This document shows, piece by piece, positions 1 through 12,190 of a stretch of DNA of 64,000 bases; the first letter of the stretch is position 1; every line of letters starts with the position of its first letter. A program made the translations under genes and the position numbers. The notes beneath the pieces were generated by a model, which was given only the letters and a program-made list of their open reading frames with translations, did no database searches and was not told the DNA's origin. Origin of the DNA: Pyrus communis (lineage: Eukaryota > Streptophyta > Magnoliopsida > Rosales > Rosaceae); the NCBI RefSeq assembly GCF_963583255.1, contig NC_084807.1, positions 2,501-66,500 of the forward strand, given 5' to 3'.

Positions 1-873
1 AAACCCTAAACCCTAAACCCTAAACCCTAAACCCTAAACCCTAAACCCTAAACCCTAAACCCTAAACCCTAAACCCTAAACCCTAAACCCTAAACCCTAA
101 ACCCTAAACCCTAAACCCTAAACCCTAAACCCTAAACCCTAAACCCTCAACCCTAAACCCTCAACCCTAAACCCTCAACCCTAAACCCTCAACCCTAAAC
201 CCTCAACCCTAAACCCTCAACCCTCAACCCTCAACCCTCAACCCTAAACCCTCAACCCTAAACCCTAAACCCTAAACCCTCAACCCTCAACCCTAAACCC
301 TCAACCCTAAACCCTAAACCCTAAACCCTAAACCCTCAACCCTAAACCCTCAACCCTAAACCCTAAACCCTAAACCCTAAACCCTAAACCCTAAACCCTA
401 AACCCTAAACCCTCAACCCTAAACCCTCAACCCTAAACCCTCAACCCTACTTCAACCCTAAACCCTAAACCCTAAACCCTAAACCCTAAACCCTAAACCC
501 TAAACCCTAAACCCTAAACCCTCAACCCTAAACCCTCAACCCTCAACCCTAAACCCTCAACCCTCAAACCCTCAACCCTCAAACCCTCAAACCCTCAAAC
601 CCTCAAACCCTCAAACCCTCAAACCCTCAAACCCTCAACCCTCAAACCCTCAAACCCTCAACCCTCAACCCTAAACCCTAAACCCTAAACCCTAAACCCT
701 AAACCCTAAACCCTAAACCCTAAACCCTAAACCCTAAACCCTAAACCCTAAACCCTAAACCCTAAACCCTCAACCCTAAACCCTAAACCCTCAACCCTCA
801 ACCCTAAACCCTAAACCCTAAACCCTAAACCCTAAACCCTCAACCCTCAACCCTCAACCCTAAACCCTAAACC

Positions 874-905
<32 letters not shown>

Positions 906-1271
906 ACCCTAAACCCTAAACCCTCAACCCTCAACCCTCAACCCTAAACCCTAAACCCTAAACCCTAAACCCTAAACCCTCAACCCTCAACCCTAAACCC
1001 TAAACCCTAAACCCTAAACCCTCAACCCTCAACCCTAAACCCTCAACCCTCAAACCCTCAACCCTCAAACCCTCAAACCCTCAAACCCTCAAACCCTCAA
1101 ACCCTCAAACCCTCAACCCTCAAACCCTCAAACCCTCAACCCTCAACCCTAAACCCTAAACCCTCAAACCCTCAAACCCTCAACCCTCAACCCTAAACCC
1201 TAAACCCTAAACCCTAAACCCTAAACCCTCAACCCTAAACCCTCAACCCTAAACCCTCAAACCCTCAAACC

Positions 1272-1303
<32 letters not shown>

Positions 1304-1307
1304 AACC

Positions 1308-1339
<32 letters not shown>

Positions 1340-1408
1340 ACCCTAAACCCTCAACCCTCAACCCTCAACCCTCAAACCCTCAACCCTCAACCCTCAAACC
1401 CTCAAACC

Positions 1409-1440
<32 letters not shown>

Positions 1441-1672
1441 ACCCTAAACCCTCAACCCTCAACCCTCAAACCCTCAAACCCTCAACCCTCAAACCCTCAA
1501 ACCCTCAACCCTCAACCCTCAAACCCTCAAACCCTCAACCCTCAACCCTAAACCCTCAACCCTCAACCCTAAACCCTAAACCCTCAACCCTCAAACCCTC
1601 AAACCCTCAACCCTCAACCCTCAAACCCTCAAACCCTCAACCCTCAACCCTCAACCCTAAACCCCTCAACCC

Positions 1673-1704
<32 letters not shown>

Positions 1705-1729
1705 ACCCCTCAACCCTCAACCCTAAACC

Positions 1730-1761
<32 letters not shown>

Positions 1762-1764
1762 ACC
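1..1764. repeat. Terminal telomere array, C-rich strand
   Basis: Tandem CCCTAAA (TTTAGGG on the other strand), the usual plant telomere repeat. The first ~146 bases are perfect. Further in, CCCTCAA (TTGAGGG) and the 8-mer CCCTCAAA (TTTGAGGG) are interspersed and dominate from ~1020 on. Short perfect runs return at ~362-410, ~455-520 and ~670-770. A single CCCTACTTCAACCC irregularity lies near 445, and CCCCTCAA units near 1660-1710. The orientation fits the left end of a chromosome. The array stops abruptly at 1764 against retrotransposon sequence. Confidence 0.97.
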
Positions 1765-4700
1765 ATAACAACTTGATAATCCTCAGCTTGCAAGGTGGTG
1801 CCCATCGAGGTGCTTTGAGTCTTCGAGCTTTAATGTAGCGGAAGGTCACGCTTGGCACTTCCTCAAATTGTAGGCATTTTGCTGATTTTTAATCTTCTTT
1901 GTTATTCATGGTGGCAAAGGTGTAACTACCATTGTCACCTACTCTGCTGATCTTATACGGACCTTTCTAGATTGGATCCATCTTTTTAGAGCCTTCTCTG
2001 CGAATAGTGATGAAGGTTTTTCTCAAGACTAGATCTCCGGGCTGAAATTGCTGGATCTTCATCATTTTGTTGTAGCTAGAGATGAGTTGATGTTGGTAGG
2101 CTACGATGTAAGTGATGACCTTCTCATGTTCCTCCTTTGCCAGATCTAAGTTTGTGGCCATCTCTTTTTTGTTATGCTCAATACTTGGCAGTAGAGTGCT
2201 GACACTTGGCACGATGACATTGAAAAGAATGATTGCTTCTGAACCAAATGACAAGGAGAAATGAGTCTTACCAGTTGCTCATCGTTTGGTGGTGCGATAC
2301 ACACATAGACATCCGAGAAGTTCTTCTGGCAAATTTCCTTTTTTGACTGCGAGAGATTTCTTAAGGCAGTCAAGGATTGTCTTATTGGATGCATTGGCCT
2401 GCCCGTTGCTTTGAGGATACCTTGGCGTGGACATATGTTATTTGATGCATTAACTCCCTTGTATCTTGCTGCATAGTAGGCCAGTAATGGCCTGCGTTAA
2501 GAGCCTTCTGTGATAAAGATCGGCTTCCTGAGTGATTTCCATAAACGCCTTCGTGGATTGAACTTAGAACCTTTAAGTTGTCGAGAGACGCTAAGCAGTG
2601 AAGATGGTCCGATATGGAATCTTCAAACAAAAATACCGTTCCACATGTAGTAGCGTGCTACCTTCATTTAGCGCTTTCTCGACTCCAATCTTTCTACTGA
2701 AAGTGTGTCATTGACTAGGTAGTCTATGATAGAACTCTACCAGTTCGGAGTTGTACTAACCTATGACATTTCAATTGTTGGCTCCACCTCTATGCTTTCT
2801 TGAACATCATGTTTACCAATCATTAGTAAGTAGCTCCCGCGTTCTTGAGGCCAAAAAGCATGACTTTGTAGCAGTAGGTGCCTAGCTCGATCACTGACGC
2901 GATTTTCTCTTTGTCTGGCTTGTACATGGCTATTTGGTTGTAGCCAAAGTATGCATCCAAGAAACTGCACAGTTGGTTTCCTAAAATTGAATATACTAGT
3001 AAGTCGATTTGGGGGACCGGATAAGGATCATTCGGGCATATACTTTGCCCTTCCTTTTCTTCATCATTAGCACGACTTTGGCAAGCCATGCTGAGTGTGC
3101 TACCTTTTCTATAAACGCGGCCTCTAGTAGCTTGTCGATTTTTGCTTCAATGATCGTCATTCATTTGGGTGCGAAGTGCCTTCTCTTTTTTATTACCAGT
3201 TTGGCAGCGGGGTCAACATGCAGCTTGTGGCAAGCTATCTTGAGGTCGATACCGAGCATGTCGAAAGGTGACCATGTGAAGATATCACAATTTTCCCTAA
3301 GAAAAGCTGTGAGTTCCTTTTTTTCCTTCAGGCTCAAACGTGAGCCAATTCTAGCCGTCTTCTCTAGCTGCTGAAGATCAAGAATGATGTGCTTGGCATC
3401 CTCTTCAGGTTTCCATCCCGTCTCATCTACTGGTGCGTTGTCTTAAACACTCTTCTTGGTCCGTTTACTGTAATTGTTATTTGGTAGCTTTCGTTGTCCC
3501 TTTGAACTACAATGGCCTCTACGGGGGTAAAGAACTTCTTCATTGACTCCTTCAGTACTTACACAATGTATTGTCAAGATGTGGCATGGTCAGACTTGAT
3601 TTCTCTGATTCCTCCTCTCGGGTTGTGGAATCGGATCTTTTGATACTTGACAAAGGTTACGGTATCCAGTTTTATCAGCCAAGGTCGCCCTAGAATCCCA
3701 TTGTAGAAAGACGAGTCATTTATTATCATGAACGTCTACTTTGAGATAATTGGCGATGTTCTCACGTCAGGTGTAATGCTGCAAATAGCAGTAGATGTGT
3801 CTCCGTTGAATCCTGTGAATACCTCTACTAAGTGATTGTGTTTTCAGGCCTATCTTCTGAATTACTAGGAGCTGAAATAGTTTGACCGCACTTTCGTTGT
3901 CAACCATCATTTTGCCGACTATAGCGTTAACTAGTTGGATGGATATCATTAGTACGTCGTCGTGTGGGAAGTCGACGCCTTTGGTATCTTGCTCGATAAA
4001 GCCAACAATGGGTCTAGGTTGAGTGTCGACTGCCTGGATCTGAAAGATTAATAGATTTTGCCGGATTTTCCTCTTCTTGGTGTTATTGGTCGCCCCCAAG
4101 TGCTCAAATTCAGCGAAGATGTCATTGATCTGAATTGTCTTGGTTGATGGCTCTTCATCGACGTCTGCATTTCTTTTAGGCTATGCAGCTGGCTCGACCA
4201 AGTATCAGTCAACCTTACCTTCTTTCACTAGCTTCTCTTAGTAGTTCCTCTAAGTGTAACAGTCGTCAATCGTGTGATTGGGATCTCAATGGAATGCGCA
4301 GTATTTGGTGTGATCCAACTTGGAGGTGTCTCCCTTCGATTACTTCAACAGCTTAAACCATGGTTCACTTGTGACGTCATGGAGGATTTAGTGGACCGAG
4401 ATTGAGAACTTAGTATAGTTCTTGGGTTTCAGGCCTCATTTAACCGAGGTCAGTCTGTATACTTGGCCACCGACCTAATCTTGAAGTTGTACTGTTTTCC
4501 ATCCTCTTTCTTTTAAGCTATAGCCGATTCTTTTTTAGGTTGCTTAGGTGCGTTGTCTGCTTGCCGAGCCTCATCCCAAAGTGCATGCTTCTCTACCAAA
4601 GCAAATGAGTATGCCAAAGTCAAATCTTCTCCCATGATCAATTCTTCGAATAGCAGGTGGTCTACTAAGAGTCATTTTTGGAATGATTGTTGCATCCGAT

Positions 4701-5700
4701 TATCTTCACCTTCTTTGCTTTGAACCTCTTCATATAGTCGCAATCAACTCATCTGGTTTTTCTTGATGTTGAACAATGACTTCTTCTTAATCAAGCGATA
4801 GGACGGTGAAAACCAAAGAAAGCTCATTGAAACTCCGGATCGATTGTGGCGGCAAGGTGTGGAACCAATCTTGTGCTTCACCTTGCAAAGTGGTGGCAAA
4901 TATCTTGCACATAAAGGCGTCGTTGTTCCGATAAAGGATCATTGCACCAGTAGTGCTTTAGGTGCCTCTCCAGTTCTCCATCTCCCCTGAAATATGTGAA
5001 ATATGGCATGTTGAACTTGCATGAAGGCTCTGCCTGCTCAATCTCGTCCATGAAAGCTGACCTGATTATGTTGGTCATGTCATGTCAGAACGCGTCGTCC
5101 GTAACCTCATTGTGCTAAAAGTCGCGAATCATTTTGGTAGTAACCTCTCTACTTCGTCCTTAATTTACCTCTTTTAAGGTAGCAGAGCTTCTTGCTGCCC
5201 TCAGTCGTGACCTGTTAGTCTAGGCTGATTTTCCCTATGCTCAGCTCGTCTATGTTGCGGTTGTGGTTGCGGTGCATATGGTATTTTCCTAGCAGGTGAG
5301 CGGGTTACTCACAGGCTACAGGTTGAACATGAGCAAGATTGAGTGACTGTTTCTCTCCGTCCATCATCTTGCCTACTCTGATGTGAAGTGAATGATGCTC
5401 CTTGCAAGCCTAGTCATGAAAGAACACTTCGTCTTGAAGGTTGTCTATATTGACCATCGGAGTGTGGCCCCAACCGTAATGTATGCTCATCTGTGGGCCT
5501 AATCAGGAATGCACGCTCATCTACGCGCTAAGACGAGAGTATACGCTATCCCGATGGCCTGAGCGAGATTATAGACAACTAGAACACTCAGTTCATGGTT
5601 GGTCAAAATGCTGCCGGAGACAGTTATCGTCTACCCTTGTCCTGCTTAGGGACACCTTGTCTAGGGGACGCTGCATCTCGGTGTGCTGCAAAAGCTGATT
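1765..5700 (-). mobile_element. Decayed Ty3/gypsy polyprotein region, truncated by the telomere
   Basis: Read on the minus strand, degenerate pieces of a plant Ty3/gypsy (Tat/Retand-like) polyprotein lie in the expected order from right to left. Gag is at ~4880-5080 (FNMPYFTYFRGDGELERHLKHY). The protease region is at ~3770-4100 (MMVDNESAV where VDNGSS is usual). Reverse transcriptase is at ~2760-3420 (FTWSPFDMLGIDLKIACHKL, then PYPVPQIDLLV and YCYKVMLFGLKNAGATY). The integrase zinc-binding domain is at ~2430-2600 (HEGVYGNHSG, GHYWPTMQQD) and the integrase C-terminus at ~1790-2254 (FQPGDLVLRK, then GPYKISRVGDNGSYTF). The YxDD and RNase H part appears deleted between ~2630 and ~2760, and frames are broken repeatedly. 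There is no 3' LTR: telomere repeat starts where it should be. Not functional. Confidence 0.85.
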
Positions 5701-6650
5701 CACCAAAAGCGTCTACTGGGCGAGGGCACTTGTCAACTATGTGACTTGTTAGAACAAGTGTTGTTCACCATGGCGAATGGAAAAGCTTGGATGGTAAGTT
5801 TCTCAATGAGTGGTGAAACTATAATGGACTCCGTGTGCAAAATTTGAGCTAAAACATGCCAAATCTGCATAAAATAGGCCAAAACATTGAAAAATGGGTC
5901 TATATCACCAAAAATGGGTCAACTCAGGCACAAGAAGGCACGGATCCAGGTCACGGCGCGCAGGTTTGAGTCTGGAACCCAGGTCAACCCGCTGGGCTAC
6001 GTGCTGGAGCGTATGCTGGGCTTCTGCGCATTAGGTTTGCGTGGAAGTAAGCCTAGGTAACTGCCACAGTGGGTTGCCTCCCCGTGGGCTATTGTGCAGC
6101 CTTTGCTGGGCTCGGGTCAGCATGGCTAGGCGCTAGGCCTGCATGCGTGTGGCTTTCTTTAGAGCTGCACGCTGGAATTGGAGGCTCGGGCCTTGGTACT
6201 ACCATATCTGCTTACTGGGCCAATGTTGCGCCTAGGCTTTTAGAGCATTGGGATCACACATCCTAGGCCTTATGGATTTCTCCTAGATGCGCTGTAATGG
6301 ATGCTTGCATTGGGATTGAGCCAACACAGTGGAATTATGAGTGGTTACAGAAAAATTGCAGTGATGCTTGATTGGGCCACGACAGTTGCAGTGGGTGGTG
6401 GCAGCCATCATTGCTCTGCGATCAGTCGAGTGGGTGAAAACGCAAGTTTGTAGGGAGCGTCGTTTGTTGTCGTTTCATAATTTTTCTGTCATCGTATTTC
6501 TTCCCCAGGGTTATTCAAAGAATTTATATAAAAATTCTAGGAGTCAAGCATGTGGGAAAATCTACGAATGAATGAAGAAAATTAGAAACGTTGAATGCAA
6601 GAGTCTTCTTCGAGCGTTTGAATCAAACTCTCAATAAAAGCATCATTTTG
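5701..6650 (-). mobile_element. 5' leader of the same gypsy element
   Basis: Between gag and the LTR on the minus strand. The part from ~6440 to 6650 (GGGTTATTCAAAGAATTTAT, GAGCGTTTGAATCAAACTC) matches 52060-52205, where the same leader stands next to a similar LTR edge. No gene is supported here; the short plus-strand frames at 6069-6571 look incidental. Confidence 0.6.
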
Positions 6651-7780
6651 TGGATGCAAATTTCCACCATCTCTTCCTTTGACGAAGATGCACTTGCAAA
6701 ATAATTAGGGTGGTTCTATATAGGACCCCAAACCGAAAATGGGATCCCGCATCCCAAACCGAAAATTTTCAAGACTAGAATTTGAAGGCCAATCGTAAAC
6801 CGAAATTTCGGTATTCCCAATTTTAGGATTCTCGAAATGTTTTCAGTATTTCGGGATGGATCGAGATTGGATTTTCGATTTTGGGGTTTTAGGTTTTTGG
6901 GCTGAAATTTGAGATTTTTGGGCTGTGGACTAAAATTTGGGCTTTTGGCCTAAAAAAAATTTCCCCAATTTCATATGAACTGAAATTTTCGCTTTTTACC
7001 TCATATCAATTTGAAATTTCATGCCAATTCATTCGTACCAAGTCAAATCGATGTTCCAAAGTTCCAAACTACTTAATTTCATACTTCTATTTCTAATATA
7101 GTTTACTATCAAACTACCTAAATTCAACATTCAATATGCATGCAACCAAAATTATTTTTTTTTTCCTTGTCGGTTCGGGATCCCCGAACCATTGAACATG
7201 TAATCCCGATTCCCGTACCAAAAGGTTCAGGATCGGTTCGGTATGGATCCCAAAAATTTCGATATTATCGATTTGAGAATTTTTCGGTATGGGATCAGGA
7301 ATTTTTTTGTTTAGTTTGGAATTTTCGGAAAAAGATTATAGCCCTAAAAATAATAATTCCTTTGATTATGGCCAAAAGCCTCATGTGCCCATGATGAATG
7401 AAGGGGCTTTGGCCAAAGAATCTTCGATGTCAAAGTTAGAATTCTAAAAAGAATATATTTTGGAGTTTGTGGATAGCAAATGGCTTAATATTTTAGTAGG
7501 ATGAGAGGAGTATTTATAGAAGGGTGGATGGTCCTTAGGGAGTGGGTAGCGGCCCGCCTTGTATGGTCGTGATGGGAGAATAATTGCAAGATATTATGTG
7601 AAATAATATCTTGCAATTAATAGGGCAATTATTCCTAAATTAAATATGAAGTTTTGGGAGTTACTTTTTGAATAAAATCAATAAGGGATTGATGAGAGCA
7701 ATACTAAATAAATTTCATATTGATCACTTTGACTCTTCCTTGATTCAGCTGTTATTGTTAGTTGCATGTGCATAGGGAAT
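6651..7780 (-). mobile_element. 5' LTR of the gypsy element, interrupted by a MITE
   Basis: Begins at TGTGG near 6651, at the leader boundary (same boundary at ~52206). After removing the hAT MITE at 6706-7346, the sequence continues with LTR-like sequence. On the minus strand a TATA-like CTATAAATACTCC lies at ~7508-7520, consistent with an LTR promoter reading left. The outer LTR edge could not be fixed; ~7780 is an estimate. Confidence 0.5.
6706..7346. mobile_element. Non-autonomous hAT element (MITE), 641 bp
   Basis: Starts TAGGGTGG and ends GCCCTA, with a subterminal inverted repeat (CCGAAAAT near both ends, GGGATCCC-type blocks). It is flanked by a perfect 8-bp target duplication AAAATAAT at 6698-6705 and 7347-7354, the hAT hallmark. 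No transposase is encoded. It is inserted in the gypsy LTR, so it is younger than that element. Confidence 0.85.
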
Positions 7781-7862
7781 CCCAGTATACCTCGAGGTAA
7801 TCTCATCTTTTTATCCAAAAATCCACATGTTGCCTTCATAGTTTTTTTTTAATTATTTTTTG

Positions 7863-8435
7863 CTCCACATGCATGAGTTTGAATCTTGACCTCCGCCACG
7901 AGGAGGGAATCAGGTCACTGCCTTGGCAGGAAAGATCAAGGCAAGTGGAAAATATTGAGTGAAACATTTACAAAACGTCAAATTTTGATCGTCATCCTTA
8001 TTGCGATCAATCCCTCTCCCCCCAGCACAACCTCTCAACCTATAGCGGCGCGTCTAATGTATTCCAGTAGCGAATCTTTCTATCGTACAACTAACGACTA
8101 ATTACATATTCAAAATTAGTCTAATAAGTTTAGGTAACTCTGATGATACTTCCCTCCTTGTCCTTGCCCTAAAAGAGCAAATATGTGTGGCATAACAATA
8201 TTTTTATCATGTAGTCCAAATAAATATTGGTTGATCACAAGTTATCACGAGAAGGAGAAGACATTTGAAGCGATAGCTAAATGTTAGCCTCACTATAATG
8301 CAATCATTTTTGCACTCACTATCCAGTTCCGACATAACAAAAATTATCTAAAAGAAAAACAAAATCGCAATGATGGTCAAGAAATCAGATGCACGAGTTG
8401 ATGTAACAAAATAACAAACAAGGGACATGTTTCAT
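7863..8435. repeat. Duplicated block, copy 1
   Basis: Bases 7863-8070 match 10079-10281 (shared GGTCACTGCCTTGGCA, AAACGTCAAATTTTGATCGT, TAGCGGCGCGTCTAATG). The end at ~8385-8435 matches 10285-10336 (ACAAACAAGGGACATGT). About 300 bp in between are absent from the second copy. No gene recognised. Confidence 0.75.
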
Positions 8436-8647
8436 CCCTAAACCCTACACCCTAAACCTGAAACCCTAAACCCGACACCCAAAAACCCCAAACTCCAAAC
8501 CCCAAACTCCAAACCCCAAACCTCGAACCCTAAACCCCGAACCTCAAATCCCTGAATCCCAAACCCTAAACCTGACACCCTAAAACCCAAACCCTAAACT
8601 CGAAACCCAAAACCCCAAACTAGAAACACAAAACCCCAAACCCCAAA
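8436..8647. repeat. Decayed interstitial telomere-like tract
   Basis: About 210 bp of degenerate CCCTAAA-like units (CCCTAAACC, CCCCAAACTCC, CCTGACACC) in the same orientation as the terminal telomere. It starts exactly where the duplicated block ends (after TTCATCCC). Confidence 0.7.
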
Positions 8648-9008
8648 ACATGCCACCCAAAACAGGCAATCAAACTTTGTTTGGACTTCAAAATAGACCA
8701 CCCAACTTCTTTCCACGTTTGAATAAGGGTCAGCTCCAAAAATGCAAGTTTTCACTTTCTTTGCCTTAAAATTGATCCTTAAGTACATGTACCTGCACAC
8801 TAACACAAAATAAGGTAAAACGCAACCAATTTAACTCAAAAACATCACAAAGAGACTAGAAATGATTGTTATAAATGTATGAAATATATGAGTTATCGTT
8901 CAACTTTCTTCAGCACATGGTTCAATATTCTAATGGATATGATGTTAGATTTCTATATATGCATCATGTGTCTCAACTCCCACCTCTCTTGTATTATTAT
9001 AAGAGTTT

Positions 9009-9258
9009 GGGTAAAGTACAAAAAACTACCTCAACTATTGGTGTCACGACACTTTCATACCTCATTTTTTTAAATTGACAATGTCATACCTCATCTTTAG
9101 AATTTGGTCCAATGTTATACCTTCTGTTACTTGACCATTTATTTTTCAGTTAAATGCTAACGTGGCTTGATTTGGGGCTCACTTTCTATTAAAAAATTAT
9201 TAAAATATTATTAAAAACTAAAAAAAAAAATATTTAATATTTTTTAAAATATTAAAAA

Positions 9259-9289
<31 letters not shown>

Positions 9290-9964
9290 CCCTTATTAAA
9301 CCACCCCCCCCCCCCCCCCCCCCCCCAACAAGAAGAGGAAGGAGGAGGAGGAGGAGGAAGAAGAAGAAGAAGAAGAAGAAGAAGAAGAAGGAGGTCACAA
9401 AGGTTTCCCAATTCCACCTCAATGGGATCTAGGTTTTTGTTTTCCTCCTTCTTCCTCCTTCTTCTTTTGTAGTTTTGGTTTTTTTTTTTTTCTTCTTCTT
9501 ATTCTTCCTCCTCCTTCCCTTCTTCTTCTTCTTCTTCTTCTTTCTTCTGGGTTGCAGATTTGGTTTTTTTTTTTTTTTTCCTTCTTCTTCCTCCTTTTTT
9601 TCTGGGTTGCAGGAAGGGGACTAGAAGGGAGAAGAAGATGAAGATGGGGGAGAAGAGAGAAGAGGGGCCGCTGAGGGGGGCGGGGGAAGGGTACAAACAG
9701 AAGGTGTTTATTTTTTTTTTAATTATTATTTTAATATTTAAAAATTATTAAATGATTTTCTTTAGTTTTTAATAATATTTAATAATTTTTTAATAGAAAG
9801 TGGGACCCGGATCAAACCACGTCAGCATTTAATTGAAAAGTAAACGGCCAAGTAACAGAAGGCATAACATTGGACCAAATTCTAAAGATAAGATATGACA
9901 TTGTCAATTTTAAAATATAAGGTATGAAAGTTTCGTGACATCAATAATTGAGGTAATTTTACCC
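9009..9964. mobile_element. Mutator-like foldback element, family 1, 956 bp
   Basis: Inverted arms of about 200 bp: it begins GGGTAAAGTAC with ACTACCTCAACTATTG and ends CAATAATTGAGGTAATTTTACCC. A perfect 9-bp target duplication TAAGAGTTT flanks it at 9000-9008 and 9965-9973. The core is homopolymer A/C/T plus (GAA)n and (CTT)n tracts, with no transposase. The short ORFs inside are simple-sequence artefacts. Confidence 0.88.
9303..9400. repeat. Poly-C and GAA simple repeats
   Basis: A run of about 24 C (9303-9326) is followed by a purine tract with (GAA)n at ~9357-9390, inside the foldback core. Mirror pyrimidine tracts follow at 9440-9600. Confidence 0.9.
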
Positions 9965-10078
9965 TAAGAGTTTCGAACCCTCCCTATCTCATTAATAATA
10001 ACAATAATAAATAAAGGAAACATGCAGCTTTCTATTGAATGGGTTTGGCTTCCATGCATGTTCGTTTTTATTCTTGTT

Positions 10079-10336
10079 TATGCATGAGTTTAAATCTTTG
10101 AGCGTAGCCACGAGGAGAGAATCAGGTCACTGCCTTGGCAAGAACAATCAAGGCAAGTGAAAAGATTGAGTGAAACATTCACAAAACGTCAAATTTTGAT
10201 CGTCACCTTATCGCGATCAATCCCTCTCCCTCCAACACCACCACTCAACCTCTAGCGGCGCGTCTAATGCATTCCAAAAGCAGAAGCTGGAGTTGATGTC
10301 ACCGGATAACAAACAAGGGACATGTTCCATCCCGAA
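10079..10336. repeat. Duplicated block, copy 2
   Basis: Partner of the 7863-8435 block, lying just downstream of the POLD4 stop codon. It lacks ~300 bp that copy 1 has and is not followed by telomere-like repeats. Confidence 0.75.
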
Positions 10337-10528
10337 AATGAAATACATACCAATAAATGACAACAGATAAACAAAATAGACATACATTTACAGGCACCTC
10401 AACTTTTGAAGGGTCTAATAGAAAATACAGTACAGAAGAAGGTTTTCTAGTTGGTGTACGGACGAGCGAATAGAAAAGGTGTCCTTAGAATCCAATATAG
10501 ACCATCAATACACAAATCCGGCTAATTT

Positions 10529-11986
10529 CTAAATGCGACCATCCCACAAGCACTCAGAGCAAACTTTGCCACCCTTCAAAAGATTCTCCACTTCTTTAGG
10601 AGGGTTCATTCCTAGACTGCAAGCCCGCTCCAACCGTGCAAGTCTGGTCATCCCAAGGCACGGTCCATATGCCATGTTCATATCAAATTGCCACAATAGC
10701 TCTTCTTGCTCGTCATAATCGACTATCAGTCAGGACAAAAAAAATTACATTTAGCCCATCAAAATATATAGAAAAAGCGCCATAGAAGAATCTATCATTA
10801 CTCAAAACAGATATGGTTTAGGAGTGTATTATATTGTGGTTTCCTTAGCCCTTGATTCCATAGTAGTAAAATTTAAGAATACACAGGAAAACAGATTATT
10901 GTTAAACAATGATAAATTAGGGTCTAGGGTATGTATTAGTTCAAGACAATAAATTAAAAATTGAACTCCTATGTTCCCATAAGAAACAATGAGGACTCCA
11001 ATATCTGAGGCTACTTTGAAGTTTCAAAACTCCAAGGGTTAAAAGTTAAGGGAAGTTGGATCCTAATACAAAAATTTAGGATGCCTTTGGATATGGATCT
11101 TTGTCCAGTTCCCTTTAAATTTTTAGCTACGTAAGGTTCATTATCTACTAGTGCCTATCTATGCCCCCTTGAGTTAAATAATGGAAACAAGTCCAAACTC
11201 TCAAGTTTTACACATTCTTTGCTCTATTTTGAATGTTTAAACACCTTAAATCTACCCAATAAAAAAAAAAAAAAAGATAAAAGTTTGCAGGTATCAAATC
11301 AAATATGTTATCGCCACATTTGGTACCTAGAAATCAATGCAGTTGAAAGAGTAATGGAACCTAGTCATTAAGGAAAGTTATCCCTTCCAATCACCAACTC
11401 ATCTAATTTTCTTCAAATCCCTTCATAATTTCAACATGAACAACCACAACAACAGTTGATCCGAGTTTGCATCTGAGGACAAAAACAACAATGTACTGGA
11501 ATTTCATGCAACTACAAAAATCTCGTTACAATGGAAATTAGGGTTTCAAAACTACTGTAAACACAGAACACGTAAATTAAAACAACACAAGTATTACTTT
11601 TTGGATCTATAAATTTTAATGAAAATCCAAGTCCACTAAATTTTTTCAATGCAAAAAGGGTTGGGACGCCCAACAACGGAAGATTAGAAGGAATTTGGCA
11701 ACGGAGTGGATACAATACATCGCAAGGAAATGAGCAGTGAAAACCAAAACAAGTACTCACAAAACAAGAGTAATCTACGAAAAATTAAAAGCAAGAGGAG
11801 AGACGGACCTTTGAGGTCTGGAGAGCCGTGTGAAAATACATCTGAGCCGAAAGAGACAGCAGTAGCTTTTGGGTGAGCGGCCGATTGGGATTTTTTCGTC
11901 TTAGAGGTACCACCAATGCTACTGCTTTTCCTTTGCCTGTAGAAACGCTTCATATTCTCTGCTTTTGGATTTGATTTTGACGCCAT
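10529..11986 (-). CDS. POLD4: DNA polymerase delta subunit 4 (POLD4)
   Basis: Two exons on the minus strand: 11986-11809 and 10722-10529 (stop TAG). They join in phase (AAAG|TCGATTATG) to give 123 residues, the usual size for plant POLD4. Exon 1 begins MASKSNPKAENMKRFYRQRK; the KRFYRQRK stretch is the conserved N-terminus and may act as a PCNA-binding (PIP-like) motif. Exon 2 carries the family core: DYDEQEELLWQFDMNMAYGP, then CLGMTRLARLERA, LGMNPP and a C-terminal GGKVCSECLWDGRI. POLD4 is the small accessory subunit of replicative polymerase delta, acting in the nucleus in lagging-strand synthesis and repair. The donor is GTCCGT, an acceptable GT site. A CT/GA tract lies just upstream at 12001-12025. 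A truncated second copy of exon 1 and the intron is at 27963-30073. Expression cannot be judged from sequence. Confidence 0.92.
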
Positions 11987-12000
11987 CCCTAACCCCGCTC

Positions 12001-12025
12001 TATCTCTCTCTCTCTCTCTCTCTCT
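12001..12025. repeat. (CT)n tract in the POLD4 5' region
   Basis: CTCTCTCT run ~15-40 bp upstream of the POLD4 ATG (GA on the coding strand), typical of plant 5'UTRs. The tract is absent from the second copy. Confidence 0.7.
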
Positions 12026-12190
12026 GAACTTTTGAATTTTGAATTCCTTTCTTCTTAGAAAAAATAAATAGACGCCCAGTACGTATTTATTGGAAATTTC
12101 TTTTTCCTTAAGAGGTCCTCTCAGAACTAAATATTTTGTTTCTAGCCCCAATATATTTACATTTTTATTTTCCATCCCAATAATGTAATG

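Noticed and set aside
3009..3374. 121-codon plus-strand ORF
   Set aside because: It is the antisense of the gypsy reverse-transcriptase region on the minus strand.
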